DNA from: Streptomyces sp. G-G2 | Lineage (GTDB): Bacteria; Actinomycetota; Actinomycetes; Streptomycetales; Streptomycetaceae | DNA: 64,000 nucleotides | Direction: 5' to 3' | Assembly: GCF_030063135.1 (NCBI RefSeq) | Contig: NZ_JASISO010000013.1 | Location: forward strand, 62,001 to 126,000 | Shown: piece after piece, positions 17,186 through 25,827 of the stretch | How positions within the stretch are numbered: position 1 is the stretch's first letter | How the letters are laid out: each line of letters opens with the position of its first letter | Translations under genes and position numbers: made by a program | Notes under the pieces: generated by a model | Told to the model about the DNA's origin: nothing | The model's database searches: none | What the model saw: only the letters and a program-made list of their open reading frames with translations

Positions 17186-17547
17186 AATACCGGGGACAGG
17201 AGAGCCGCTCGGCGGAATACGGTCCCCGACTGTCGGCCCGAGAACGTCTTTTCGCGGATTTGCGCCCGCATGAACGGCCGTTACCGGAAACAGGGTTGCG
17301 TACTTCCTCGGGTGTTGCGTGGGGATTCGGTTCTACCGCGGGACACCGCATGGCAAAGAACTGGCGCGTGCCCGGAATTGGGTGCGTTCCGAATTTTCCT
17401 TTCCGAGTCGATTTCCCGCGATCGGGATCGGACGAGCCGTTCACCCACCCGGTACGGCCCGTCCCCGCCGTGGTCCGCGGGCAGCCCGCCGAGGCCCGTC
17501 CCCTCCGGGACGGCCCTCGGGCGCGGACCACCGTCGTGTGCGGGATG
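17186..17547. other. AT-richer intergenic region without recognised gene
   Basis: About 360 bp, visibly lower in GC than its surroundings (TTTTCGCGGATTTG, AATTTTCCTTTCC). No frame with good codon usage or known motifs was found. It may be remnant DNA of the decayed locus to its right. Confidence 0.5.
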
Positions 17548-18261
17548 TCAGTGCGGCAGTCCGACGGCGCGTTCGCCGCTGCGGCGCTGCTGGATGACGA
17601 CGGCGGCGACGAGCCGGGCGACGGCCAAGAGGGTGCCGCCGATGCCGCCCTTGCCGCCCTTGAGGGCGCAGCCGCCGAGCGCCGCCGCGGTGATGGCCTT
17701 CAGTTCGAGCCCCTCGCTGCCGGAGACGGGCTGTCCGGAACCGGTCCGGGCCGTCAGCAGGACGCCCGCGACGGCCGCGACGATGCCGATGAGGGCGTAG
17801 ACGGCCACCAGGTACTTGTTGATGTTGATGCCTGCCAGCCGGGCGGCGGTGTCGTTGCCTCCGATGGCGTAGAGGTTGCGGCCGATGTCCGTGTACGTGA
17901 GCAGGACGTGCACGGACATCGCGACGACCACGAGGATCCAGATCGTCGCGGGGACGCCGGCGATCTTGCCCCGGCCGAGGAAGACGAAGACGGGGTCGTT
18001 GAGGACGTACCCCTGCGCGCGACCGCCGGAGACGAGCTGGGCCACGCCCTTGCAGGCGGCCAGCCCCGCGAGTGTCGCGATGGTGGGATTGACGCGCCCG
18101 TAGACGATGACGACCGTCTGGACGATGGCGAGCAGGCCGGTGATGGTCGCGGCCTCGCCGATGACCTGAACGTTGGCGAGGCTGAGGAAGTTGTCGTTCA
18201 GCGTGCCGAACAGCGCCAGGACCACGACGAGGGCGCCTATCCTCGCCGCCGCCCCTTCCTC
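17548..18261 (-). pseudogene. RbsC-type sugar ABC permease, internally deleted
   Basis: Minus-strand frame with clear similarity to ribose/xylose-type ABC permeases. It begins with LALFGTLNDNFLSLANVQVIGEAATITGLLAIVQTVVIV, then jumps directly to VNPTIATLAGLAACKGVAQLVSGG. A normal RbsC carries about 60 residues in between, including the conserved Gly-Asp-Leu-Ser-Val-Gly loop. The later parts TDIGRNLYAIGGNDTAARLAGIN and ALGGCALKGGKGGIGGTLLAV are present, but the last helix is replaced by an unrelated basic tail. The N-terminus is fused in frame to an SMP-30 fragment. With the conserved loop gone the protein cannot be a working permease. Confidence 0.8.
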
Positions 18262-18402
18262 CACCCAGACGCGGCCCTCGGTGTCGACGGCCAGTCCGTC
18301 CGGCACGCCGGCCTCTCCCGTGTGGAGGAAGGGGCGGCGGGCGGAGAGCTCACCGGTGGCGGGGTCGCGGTCGAAGACGTCGACCACGTGCGTCGGGCTG
18401 TC
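18262..18402 (-). pseudogene. SMP-30/gluconolactonase fragment fused to the permease relic
   Basis: Forty-seven codons, THVVDVFDRDPATGELSARR then GVPDGLAVDTEGRVWV, match the central blade of SMP-30/gluconolactonase family proteins (calcium-binding sugar lactonases). They continue in frame straight into the RbsC-like sequence. No start codon or family N-terminus is present. It is a relic of a sugar-acid pathway gene joined to a permease by deletion. Confidence 0.7.
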
Positions 18403-18673
18403 CCTCAATCCGCAGACCCTCGTGTTCGGCGGCTGGCTGGCCGACCGCCTCGGCGAGCCGCTGTTGCGACAGGCCCGCGAGGTCATCGCGGAGCACGCGC
18501 TGCCGGCGACGCTGCAGGCGCCCACCCTCCAGCTGAGCACCGTGCGGGACAACCCCGTCAGCCTCGGCGCCGCCACGTTCGCCCTGGAAGGCTTCCTCGA
18601 CGACCGTGAGACCTTCGGTCCCGTGGCGGCGGGGCGCCGCGCCGCGCGGGCGGCGAAGGCGCGGACCGCCTGA
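18392..18673 (+). pseudogene. C-terminal fragment of a ROK-family regulator or sugar kinase
   Basis: Plus-strand frame reading NPQTLVFGGWLADRLGEPLL, then VIAEHALPATLQAPTLQLST and NPVSLGAATFALEGFL to a stop at 18673. This is the typical end of ROK proteins (NagC/XylR type), where a Gly-Gly strand is followed by the C-terminal helices and a Gly-Ala-Ala. The N-terminal HTH and kinase core are missing. It abuts the SMP-30 relic on the opposite strand within a few bases, so the mosaic was produced by deletions. Confidence 0.7.
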
Positions 18674-18729
18674 GGCGCGGGAGCGGCGGGCGGGGCGGGG
18701 CGCACCGGGGCCGGGTCGCGCGGCTCCGC

Positions 18730-19768
18730 TCAGCCCGCGGGGGGCGCCGTACTGTCGCGCACCACCAGCAGGGGTGCGACGGACGCCTGACGCGTGGTGT
18801 CCGTCCCGCCGATCTGTTCGAGGAGCAGCGTGACGCAGTGCCGCTCCACGGCGTCGAAGTCCTGCCGGACCGTCGTAAGGGGAGCGGGGAAGAACGCGGC
18901 CTCCGGGATGTCGTCGAATCCGATCACGCTCACGTCAGTGGGCACGCGCCGCCCCGCCTCGTGCAGCGCGCGCATCACACCGAGGGCCATCTGGTCGTTG
19001 GCGGCGAAGATCGCCGTCACTTCGGGGCGGGCGGCCAGCGCGCGTCCGGCCTCGTACCCCGAGGCGGCGGACCAGTCCCCGTACAAGAGGGGCGGGGCGA
19101 CCGCGCCGGCGTCCTTGAGCGAGCGGTGCCACGCCTCGGCCCGACGCCGCGCGGCATAGGAATCCCGCGGTCCCGCCACGTGCCAGACCGTGCGGTGCCC
19201 GAGCCCCAGCAAGTGCGCGACGGCACTGCGGGTCCCCTCGGCCTGGTCGATGTCGACGTTCGCGTAGCGGTGGCCGGTGTCGCCGTCGGCGAAGACCACG
19301 GGAACGGCGGACGGCAGCCGCAGTTCGGGGGTGTCGAGGATCTGCGACTCGATCAGGATGATGCCGTCCACCGACTGGACCATCAGTTGCTGGAACGCCT
19401 GGCGGACGGCGGCTCCGGTCTGTGCGCGCGCCCATGAAGTTCACAAACAGGTCGGCTTCGCGGGCGGCGTCGGAGATCGCCGCGAAGGTCCTGGCGTTGC
19501 CGTACGCGCTGATGTCGAAGCTGATGACGCCCAGCGTGCCGAACCTCCCGGTGACCAGCGCCCGCGCCGCGGTGTTGGGCCGGTAGCCCAGCATCTTCAT
19601 GGCGGCCAGCACCCGTTCACGAGTGGAAGCGTCCACATTGTCCCGGTTGTTGGCCACGCGGGAGACGGTCTGCGACGAGACCCCCGCCATGGCGGCGACG
19701 TCGGCCATGGAAGGTGACTGCCGTAGCGGACGGGATCGTGACGCTCTTGTTCCGACTTCGCGCGGCAT
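18730..19768 (-). pseudogene. LacI-family regulator, frameshifted
   Basis: The start side encodes a normal LacI HTH (MADVAAMAGVSSQTVSRVAN) and hinge (RPNTAARALVTGRFGTLGVI), up to ADLFVNFMGART. At about 19,428-19,436, in a GCGCGCGC stretch, the frame must change by one base to continue as TGAAVRQAFQQLMVQSVDGI. From there the sugar-binding domain reads normally (FADGDTGHRYANVDIDQAEG, FAANDQMALGVMRALHEAG, SVIGFDDIPEAAFF) to a stop at 18730. It would be a complete LacI repressor if one base were corrected. Two in-frame ATGs (19768 and 19708) could start it. It faces the GH30 pseudogene and probably once controlled it. Confidence 0.85.
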
Positions 19769-20003
19769 GTGAACCGGAGCTCCGAACCGGGCTCTGAACA
19801 GCAGACTGGGCAGTAGCCCCTGTGGATGTTATCGCTGGACATCACGGGACGATCGGGCCAAGGGGGAAACGGCCGACGAAACGGGTGGGGACTGCCCGGA
19901 CCTGGGGGCGACCCCCTCCCCGCCTTCCGCCCGCCCTGCGCCCTACTCGTCAGTTTCCTTGACACCGGCCCGCGGCGCTTCGAGACTCTCCTCAACTGGC
20001 GAT
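19769..20003. other. LacI upstream region, no gene seen
   Basis: Non-coding stretch upstream of the lacI-type gene. It holds no reading frame that I can support. A likely operator follows immediately at 20004-20027. Confidence 0.5.
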
Positions 20004-20027
20004 GTTAACGCAAACATGCGTGTCAAC
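20004..20027. promoter_or_regulatory. LacI-type operator candidate between lacI relic and GH30 relic
   Basis: GTTAACGC AAACAT GCGTGTCAAC is an imperfect inverted repeat with AT-rich flanks and a CG-containing centre, typical in form for LacI-family operators. It lies between the divergent regulator and glycosidase genes. Reading on the minus strand it also contains TTGACA. Confidence 0.5.
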
Positions 20028-20190
20028 GCAGCCGGGCTCCGCTCCGGCCCGCTACGGACCGCCCCGCTCGCTACGGACCTCTCGCCCCGCTCCCAGCCCG
20101 ACCGCCGTCGGCGACCGCGCCGCCACTCCCCCGCCGAAGGGTGACCCGGATCCGGCATGCCCGCCACCACCCCCGGCCCCGACACCGCCC

Positions 20191-20226
20191 GTCCACGTCG
20201 GCGTCGGCGTCCACGTCGGCGTCCGC
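20191..20226. repeat. 18-bp tandem duplication
   Basis: GTCCACGTCGGCGTCGGC at 20191-20208 is repeated with one change at 20209-20226, just upstream of the GH30 pseudogene. It is probably a replication-slippage product. Confidence 0.75.
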
Positions 20227-20267
20227 CTCTCTGCATCCCCACCATCCCCACACGACTGGAGAGCAGT

Positions 20268-21591
20268 GTGCCCGTCCTCGGAAGAACGCCCACCGGCCCG
20301 CGACGCCGACGGCGCGCCGCCTTCGGTGTCCCGGCACTGACCGTCGCCGCGCCGCTCGTCGGCGGGGCGCAGTCACCGCCCGCCGCCGCGACCGGACCGG
20401 CGGGAGCGACCGTCCGCCTCGACCCCGGCTACCAGCAGCAGCCGTTCGAGGCTGGGGCACTTCGCTCGCCTGGTTCGCCCAGGTGACCGGCGGCTGGCCC
20501 GAGGCCCAGCGCGACCGGCCGGCCGACGCCCTCTACGGGACGGGCGGCCTGGGCTTCACCGTCGCCCGGTACGACATCGGCGGCGGTGACAGCCCGGAGA
20601 CCGAGCCCTACATGCGCCCCGGGGCCGCTGTCCCCGGCCACTGGAACCGTCCGGGCGCCGAGACCCCCGACTGGTGGGACCCCGAGAACCCGGCGCACTG
20701 GAACCCGGACGCCGACCCCAACCAGCACTGGTGGCTCAAGGCGGCCAAGGCCCGGGGAGCGGACACCTTCGAGGCGTTCTCGGACTCCCCGCCGTACTTC
20801 ATGACCAACAGCGGCCTCGTCTCCGGCGCCGCCCCTTCCTCCGGCCGGGAGCCCGCGCGATCACCACGGACGACGCCGCCACCCTGGCCGCGGTCGGACC
20901 GGGTGGCCAGGGGGCGGTCGTGGTCCACACCAACTCCACCGACACCGCCCGGGCCGTCACCCTGGACCTCAGCGCCTTCCAGAACGTCTCCCCCGTACCG
21001 GTCAAGCGCTACACCACCGACGCGCCCAAGAACCTCCACCGGGACGCCGACCTCGCCACCACCGGCAAACGCCTCACCGTGACCGTCGGGCCGAACTCGG
21101 TCACGACGCTCGTCCTGCCGGGCGCGACCGGCGTGAACACCGGGGCCACGGCCTCCTCCTCGACCGCTCCCCGCCTCCTCGTCAATGCCGGCAGCGGCAT
21201 GGCGCTCGCCGTCGCCACGGCCGGAGGGAACACCCCGGTCGTCCAGCGCGCGCCGGACGAGCGCGACCCCGCGCAGCAGTGGGTCCTCACCAAGACGGTG
21301 CCCGGCGACTGGAGCAGCACGGCCTCGTACCGCCTGACGGACGTCAGGAGCGGCCGGGCCCTCGACGTCGCCGGCGACGGCCTGTCCTTGCTGCCTCCCG
21401 ACCCGTCGCCGCAGCAGCGCTGGATGCTGTCCACCGCCGGAGACGGGCAGTACACGCTGGTCAACAGCGCGACCGGCGCCCTCGTCGACGTCACCGGCGA
21501 GTCCCACGCGGACGGCGCCCCGGTAGGCGCTTACCGCCCCACCACGGGAAGCAACCAGACCTGGACCTTCCGCACGGCCCCGGCCGGCTGA
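20268..21591 (+). pseudogene. Secreted GH30-type glycosidase with ricin lectin domain, broken
   Basis: The start is a GTG at 20268 after GGAGAG, encoding an Arg-rich signal peptide. The catalytic domain begins with RLDPGYQQQPFE, where one G is missing, and resumes in another frame as GWGTSLAWFAQVTGGWPEAQ. GFTVARYDIGGGDSPETEPY and GADTFEAFSDSPPYFMTNSG follow, as in GH30 endo-beta-1,6-galactanases. Near 20,840 the text jumps, with another frame change, to FLRPGARAITTDDAATLAAV. That is the C-terminal beta-sandwich, so most of the barrel, including the expected catalytic acids, is deleted. The end is a ricin-type beta-trefoil lectin domain (QQWVL, SGRALDVAGDG, QRWMLS, TWTF). It is inactive as it stands. 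Confidence 0.8.
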
Positions 21592-21750
21592 CGCGCACCG
21601 CGCGGGTGGCCGGGGCGACGTCCTCGCCGCGAGGCACCACGACGGGTGAGCCGGCGCGCCCAATCCGTGCGTTTCGCGCCGGACTTGGCTACTTTGGCCC
21701 CCTGCATGGCTCGGTTTCGCCGCTGGGCAGCGGCATTTACTTGGGCCATA

Positions 21751-21848
21751 CATTGTTCACGGGATGCTCCTTCCCGGACGTTCCATGAGTGGACGTAGGG
21801 TGAATTTTCGGGCGGTCCGCCAGGCGGTCCGGCCGACCGTGAACAATG
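21751..21848. promoter_or_regulatory. Perfect 12-bp inverted repeat flanking the regulator promoter
   Basis: CATTGTTCACGG at 21751-21762 and its exact reverse complement CCGTGAACAATG at 21837-21848 bracket 74 bp of AT-richer DNA just upstream of the XRE/NB-ARC regulator. The second arm ends 13 nt before the GTG start. It is a strong candidate for paired operator sites of the regulator itself. The rest of 21592-21861 carries no supported gene. Confidence 0.65.
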
Positions 21849-21861
21849 CGGGGGCACACAG

Positions 21862-24273
21862 GTGTTAGTCGGAGAGCGCATGCGAACCCTTCGCCTGGAG
21901 CGCGGCTGGTCGCTGTCCCGGCTGTCGGAACTGGTCCACTACAGCAAGGGCTATCTCAGCCGCATCGAGAACGGATCCCGTATGCCGTCGCTCGAACTGG
22001 CCCGGCTGTGCGACCACACGATGGGCACGGACGGCGAGCTGGCCCGGCTGCTGACGACGGTCGGACCGCTGGAACCGGCCGGGCGGCCGGAGGCCGTCGA
22101 GGGGACGGAGGGCGCCGGGGCGCGGGCCCCGACCGCGCGGCCCGTACCCGCGCAGCTCCCCGCCGTCGGCCAGATGTGGGGGCGGCACGGAGAGCTCGCC
22201 CGCGTCGAGGCGTTCCTGGCCGGCCACCGTGGGCCCGCCGTCATCGCGCTGGACGGGTTGGGCGGCGTCGGCAAGACCACCTTCGCCGTCTCCCTGGCCC
22301 GCAGCCTGAGCACCTCCTACCCCGACGGAGCGCTCTTCGCGGACCTCCAGGCCCACGGCCCCGCCGGCCTCCCCGCCGTACCCGGCGACGTCGCCGCCGG
22401 GCTGCTGCGCACCCTCGGACCCCTGACCCCGGGCGTCTCCGTCGACCCCTCCGAGCGGATGGCGCTGCTGCGCAGCGCCCTGGCCGAGCGCCGGGTCATC
22501 GTGCTGCTCGACGACGCCGACTCGGTGGCGCAGGTGGCCCCGCTGCTGCCCGCCGCCGGGAGCGGACTGTTCCTGGTGACCAGCCGCCGGCGGATGGCCG
22601 GGCTGAGCGTCCGGCACGGGGCGCTGCGCCTGAGCCTGGACCCGCTGGCCACCGACGAGGCCGTGCTCCTGCTGCGCCGGGAACTCGGCCGGCGCGCGGC
22701 TCCCGCCGCCGAGAACGGGCAGGCCGCGGCGGACGCACCCGCCGGGTCCGACGACGCCGACGAGGTGCTCGCGGTCATCGCCCAGCGGTGCGCCTACCTC
22801 CCGCTGGCCCTGCAGATCGCCGCCGAGCGCATGGCCGAGCAGGGGCTGGCCGCCGCCCCCGCGCTGGCCGCCGAACTCGGCCGGGCGGGTACTCGGCTGG
22901 ACGCCCTGGCACTGCCCGGGGAGGCCGGGACGACGGTGCGGTCGGTGTTCGCCCTGTCCTACCGCAGGCTCCCGGTCGAACAGGCGCGGGCCTGGAGGCT
23001 GCTCGCGCTCCACCCGGGCGCCGTCGCGGGGGTCGGCGCCACCGCGGCACTGCTGGGAGACGCCCCCGAGACGGCCGCGCGCCTGCTCGGCGAGCTGCAC
23101 GCCGCCCACCTGGTGGCCGAGGTCGAGCCGGGCCGCTACCGCATGCACGACCTGCTGCGCGAGTACGCGAGGGAACGCGTCGAGGCGGAGGAGACCGCGC
23201 GGACGCGCGCAGACGCCGTCGGGCGGGCGCTCGCCTGGTACCTGCACACCACCGAGGCCGCCGGCGACCAGTTACTGGGCGAGGGACGCCACCGCCTGCC
23301 GGTGGATCCGCCACCCGAGCGGTGCGAGCCGCTGCCCTTCGGCTCGACCGCCGACGCGCTGGAATGGTGCGAGACCGAACGTGTGAACCTACTGGCCTGC
23401 GCCCGGGCCGCGCGGGCCGCGGGCAGCGCCGTGGCCTGGCAACTTCCGTACTCGCTCTGGGCGTTCCTCTTCCTGCGCCACCACCACGTCGACCAGCTGA
23501 ACGCCGGCCTCGTCGCCCGGCAGGCCGCCGAGGCCGACGCGGACGCCGGGCCGCTCGCCGAGGCCTGCGCCGAACTCGTACTGGCCAGCGCGCGCGCCGG
23601 GCTGCGCGAGCACCAGGCCGCCGACGGGCACTACCAGCGCGCCCTGGAGCTGTTCGCCGACGCCGGAGACCGGGCCGGCGAGGGCGGCGTGCTGCTCGGG
23701 TACGCCATGTCCTGCGTGCGGCAGGGCCGCGCGGCCCAGGCGGCCGGTCACGTGGAACGGGCCCTGGAACTGTTCACGGCGACGGGCAACACCTGGGGCG
23801 CGGCGTGCGCACTGGCCGGGATCGGCGAGGCGCACCTCGTACAGGGCCGCCCGGACGCGGCGCTCGCCCCGCTCTCCCTGGCCCTCGAACTGCACCGCGC
23901 CCACGGCTCCCTGTGGATGCAGGCGTCGACCTGGACGCTCACCGGAACCGCGCACCGCGAGCGGGGCGACCACGCGGGCGCCGAGGACTGCTACCGCCGG
24001 GCACTGGAACTCCACGGCCGTACGGGCATGCGCGCGGGCAGCGCCCACGCCCTGCACCAGCTCGGCACCTGCCTCGCCGCCCAGGGCAGGATCCCGCAGG
24101 CACGCCGGGCCTGGCTGACGGCCTGGGCGCTCTACGACGACCTCGGCGATCCGCGCGCCCAGGACCTCCGTATCCGCCTCGCCACGCTCCCGCCCTGTCG
24201 GACGGCGCCGTCGGACGGCGAAAGGACCCCGCCGTCGGACGGCGCCGTCCTGCTCAGGGAGCGAAGTCGATAG
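21862..24273 (+). CDS. XRE / NB-ARC / TPR transcriptional regulator with TTA codons
   Basis: Large regulator of 803 residues. An N-terminal XRE helix-turn-helix spans residues 1-62 (WSLSRLSELVHYSKGYLSRI). An NB-ARC-type STAND NTPase spans about 105-440, with Walker A LGGVGKTT at 133-140, Walker B VIVLLDDAD and a YLPLALQIAAERM motif. Tetratricopeptide-like repeats run from about 480 to 780 (HYQRALELFADAGDRAGEGG, RALELFTATGNTWGAACALA). The start is the GTG at 21862, whose second codon is TTA. Another in-frame TTA lies at 23272-23274, so translation may depend on the bldA leucyl-tRNA and be delayed to differentiation. It converges on, and overlaps by 20 nt, the end of the exporter operon, and is its likely pathway-specific regulator. 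Confidence 0.9.
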   Translation: MLVGERMRTLRLERGWSLSRLSELVHYSKGYLSRIENGSRMPSLELARLCDHTMGTDGELARLLTTVGPLEPAGRPEAVEGTEGAGARAPTARPVPAQLPAVGQMWGRHGELARVEAFLAGHRGPAVIALDGLGGVGKTTFAVSLARSLSTSYPDGALFADLQAHGPAGLPAVPGDVAAGLLRTLGPLTPGVSVDPSERMALLRSALAERRVIVLLDDADSVAQVAPLLPAAGSGLFLVTSRRRMAGLSVRHGALRLSLDPLATDEAVLLLRRELGRRAAPAAENGQAAADAPAGSDDADEVLAVIAQRCAYLPLALQIAAERMAEQGLAAAPALAAELGRAGTRLDALALPGEAGTTVRSVFALSYRRLPVEQARAWRLLALHPGAVAGVGATAALLGDAPETAARLLGELHAAHLVAEVEPGRYRMHDLLREYARERVEAEETARTRADAVGRALAWYLHTTEAAGDQLLGEGRHRLPVDPPPERCEPLPFGSTADALEWCETERVNLLACARAARAAGSAVAWQLPYSLWAFLFLRHHHVDQLNAGLVARQAAEADADAGPLAEACAELVLASARAGLREHQAADGHYQRALELFADAGDRAGEGGVLLGYAMSCVRQGRAAQAAGHVERALELFTATGNTWGAACALAGIGEAHLVQGRPDAALAPLSLALELHRAHGSLWMQASTWTLTGTAHRERGDHAGAEDCYRRALELHGRTGMRAGSAHALHQLGTCLAAQGRIPQARRAWLTAWALYDDLGDPRAQDLRIRLATLPPCRTAPSDGERTPPSDGAVLLRERSR

Positions 24274-25051
24274 TCCCCGCCCTGCGTCCGCGCACCAGTT
24301 GGAGGCCGAACGCCACGTGCGCGGCGGCCAGCCAGCCCAGCCCGACCAGGGCGCCGGCCGCCGCGTGCCCGGCCACCGAGACCGCGCCGTCCCCCCGCAC
24401 CAGCGCGCGCAGCGCCGCGAGCGTGTGGGTCAGCGGCACGGCGTCGGCGGCCCCGCCCACCCAGGCCGGCCAGTAGGCGACCGGTACCTGCACTCCGCAG
24501 ACGGCCATCATCAGCAGGTAGCCCGCGTTGGAGACGACATTGCGCAAACCGCTCGCGTTCAGTACCAGCGCCGCCAGGAACAGCCCGAAGAAGTAGGAGG
24601 TGAGCGCGGTCAGCACCACCAGCCCGACGGCGGGCAGGACCTGACCGGGCTCCCAGCCCAGGCCGAACAGCGGACCCAGCACGAACAGCGCCACCACGGA
24701 GGTGCCCGTCCCGCTCACCGGCCACTGCAGGCTCCGCCCCACGAACACCGAGGTGATCCGCGCCGGGGAGGCGGCGAGCAGGCTGAGCGTGCCCGCCGCC
24801 CGCTCCCAGCTGGACGAGGCCACCACCGACAGGGACTCGATCACACAGGTCATCAGGGCGTTGCCCAGGACCAGGTACTCGGTGCCGGACGGACCGCTCA
24901 CCACCTTCCCGAGCAGGGTGAAGAAGGTCACCTGGGCGAGCATCCGGCCGAGCCAGCCGAAGGTCCAGGTCTTCCAGGTGTAGATGGCCCGCAGGTCGGC
25001 ATAGGCGTTGGCCGCGCTGTACCCGACGATCCGCAGCTGTTGGACGAACAT
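24254..25051 (-). CDS. ABC-2 type exporter permease (second permease)
   Basis: Integral membrane protein of 265 residues with about six hydrophobic helices, resembling ABC-2 type permeases of the DrrB/NodJ/antibiotic exporter group. The N-terminal helix-flanking segment YADLRAIYTWKTWTFGWLGR and the conserved region SNAGYLLMMAVCGVQVPVAYWPAWV near the end are typical. The start is the ATG at 25051, 8 nt after the stop of the companion permease. It is the last gene of the ten-gene operon, and its 3' end overlaps the convergent regulator gene by 20 nt. With the other permease and the ATPase it should form a heteromeric exporter. Confidence 0.85.
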   Translation of the reverse strand: MFVQQLRIVGYSAANAYADLRAIYTWKTWTFGWLGRMLAQVTFFTLLGKVVSGPSGTEYLVLGNALMTCVIESLSVVASSSWERAAGTLSLLAASPARITSVFVGRSLQWPVSGTGTSVVALFVLGPLFGLGWEPGQVLPAVGLVVLTALTSYFFGLFLAALVLNASGLRNVVSNAGYLLMMAVCGVQVPVAYWPAWVGGAADAVPLTHTLAALRALVRGDGAVSVAGHAAAGALVGLGWLAAAHVAFGLQLVRGRRAGTIDFAP

Positions 25052-25059
25052 GACGGACC

Positions 25060-25827
25060 TCACGCCCGGTTGAGGGTGCCCAGTCGGCGCACCGTGGTCA
25101 GGACCCGCCCCAGCAGCACCAGACCCAGGGCGGCTCCCGCCGCGCCCAGGACGGTGATCGCCGCGAGCCGGACCAGCGGGGAGTCGACGGGCGGCGTGGC
25201 GAGGGAGTCGCGCAGCAGATCGGAGGACCAGGACAGGAACACCAGCCGGGCCACGGGCCGCAGCCACTCCGGCAGGTAGGAGACCGGGACCAGCACCCCG
25301 CCCAGCAGGTAGAACGGGTAGCTCAGGGTGTTCTGCACGATCCGGGCCGACGGCATCAGTACGAACAGGGACGACAGGATGGAGGCCGTCCCGGCCGTGG
25401 CGAGTCCGGTGGCCAGCACACAGGCCGCCGTCGCCAGAGGGTGCGGGAGGCCGATCCACCGGTCGAAGACCAGCCCGGCGGTCAGCCAGGACTCCGCGAA
25501 CGCGAACAGGCCCACGGCCGTGACCGCGCACAGCCGGCCCATCACCACCACCCCGAGCCGGGCCGGTGCCGCCACCAGGCCCTCCAGGGTGCCCAGGGCC
25601 CGCTCCTCGCTGATCAGCTCGCCGGCCGTGTACAGCGCCAGCAGCCACAGCGACATCAGGGTCGGCGCGACGACCGCGTAGCCGGACAGGTCCCCGCGCC
25701 CCGAGCTGTCGCTGACGGCCATCAGCACCACCGTCAGCAGCGGGGCCGTCAGGCAGACCTGGAGGGTGTGCGGCGAGCTGCGGGCCATCCGCAGCTGGAA
25801 CCACATGGCGGTGGCGAACAGCCTCAC
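25060..25827 (-). CDS. ABC-2 type exporter permease (first permease)
   Basis: Membrane protein of 255 residues, six predicted helices. It carries the ABC-2 hallmarks AGELISEERALGTLEGLVAA (the short amphipathic helix before TM2-3) and PFYLLGGVLVPVSYLPEWLRP. The GTG at 25827 overlaps the stop of the ATPase gene (GTGA), and the next permease starts 8 nt after its own stop. The two permeases differ in sequence and probably form a heterodimer. In this setting the likely cargo is the peptide or peptide-nucleotide product of the cluster; this is inferred from synteny only. Confidence 0.87.
   Translation of the reverse strand: MRLFATAMWFQLRMARSSPHTLQVCLTAPLLTVVLMAVSDSSGRGDLSGYAVVAPTLMSLWLLALYTAGELISEERALGTLEGLVAAPARLGVVVMGRLCAVTAVGLFAFAESWLTAGLVFDRWIGLPHPLATAACVLATGLATAGTASILSSLFVLMPSARIVQNTLSYPFYLLGGVLVPVSYLPEWLRPVARLVFLSWSSDLLRDSLATPPVDSPLVRLAAITVLGAAGAALGLVLLGRVLTTVRRLGTLNRA

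Noticed and set aside
17171..17800. Plus-strand frame across the AT-richer intergenic region into the RbsC relic
   Set aside because: Composition is Arg/Ser/Pro-rich with no motif, and its 3' half is antisense to the clear permease sequence.
21531..21881. Minus-strand frame containing MAQVNAAAQRRNRAMQGAKV in the regulator upstream region
   Set aside because: Its ATG is too far from the only Shine-Dalgarno-like element, it overlaps the GH30 pseudogene, and the same bases form a perfect inverted repeat that is better explained as operator DNA.
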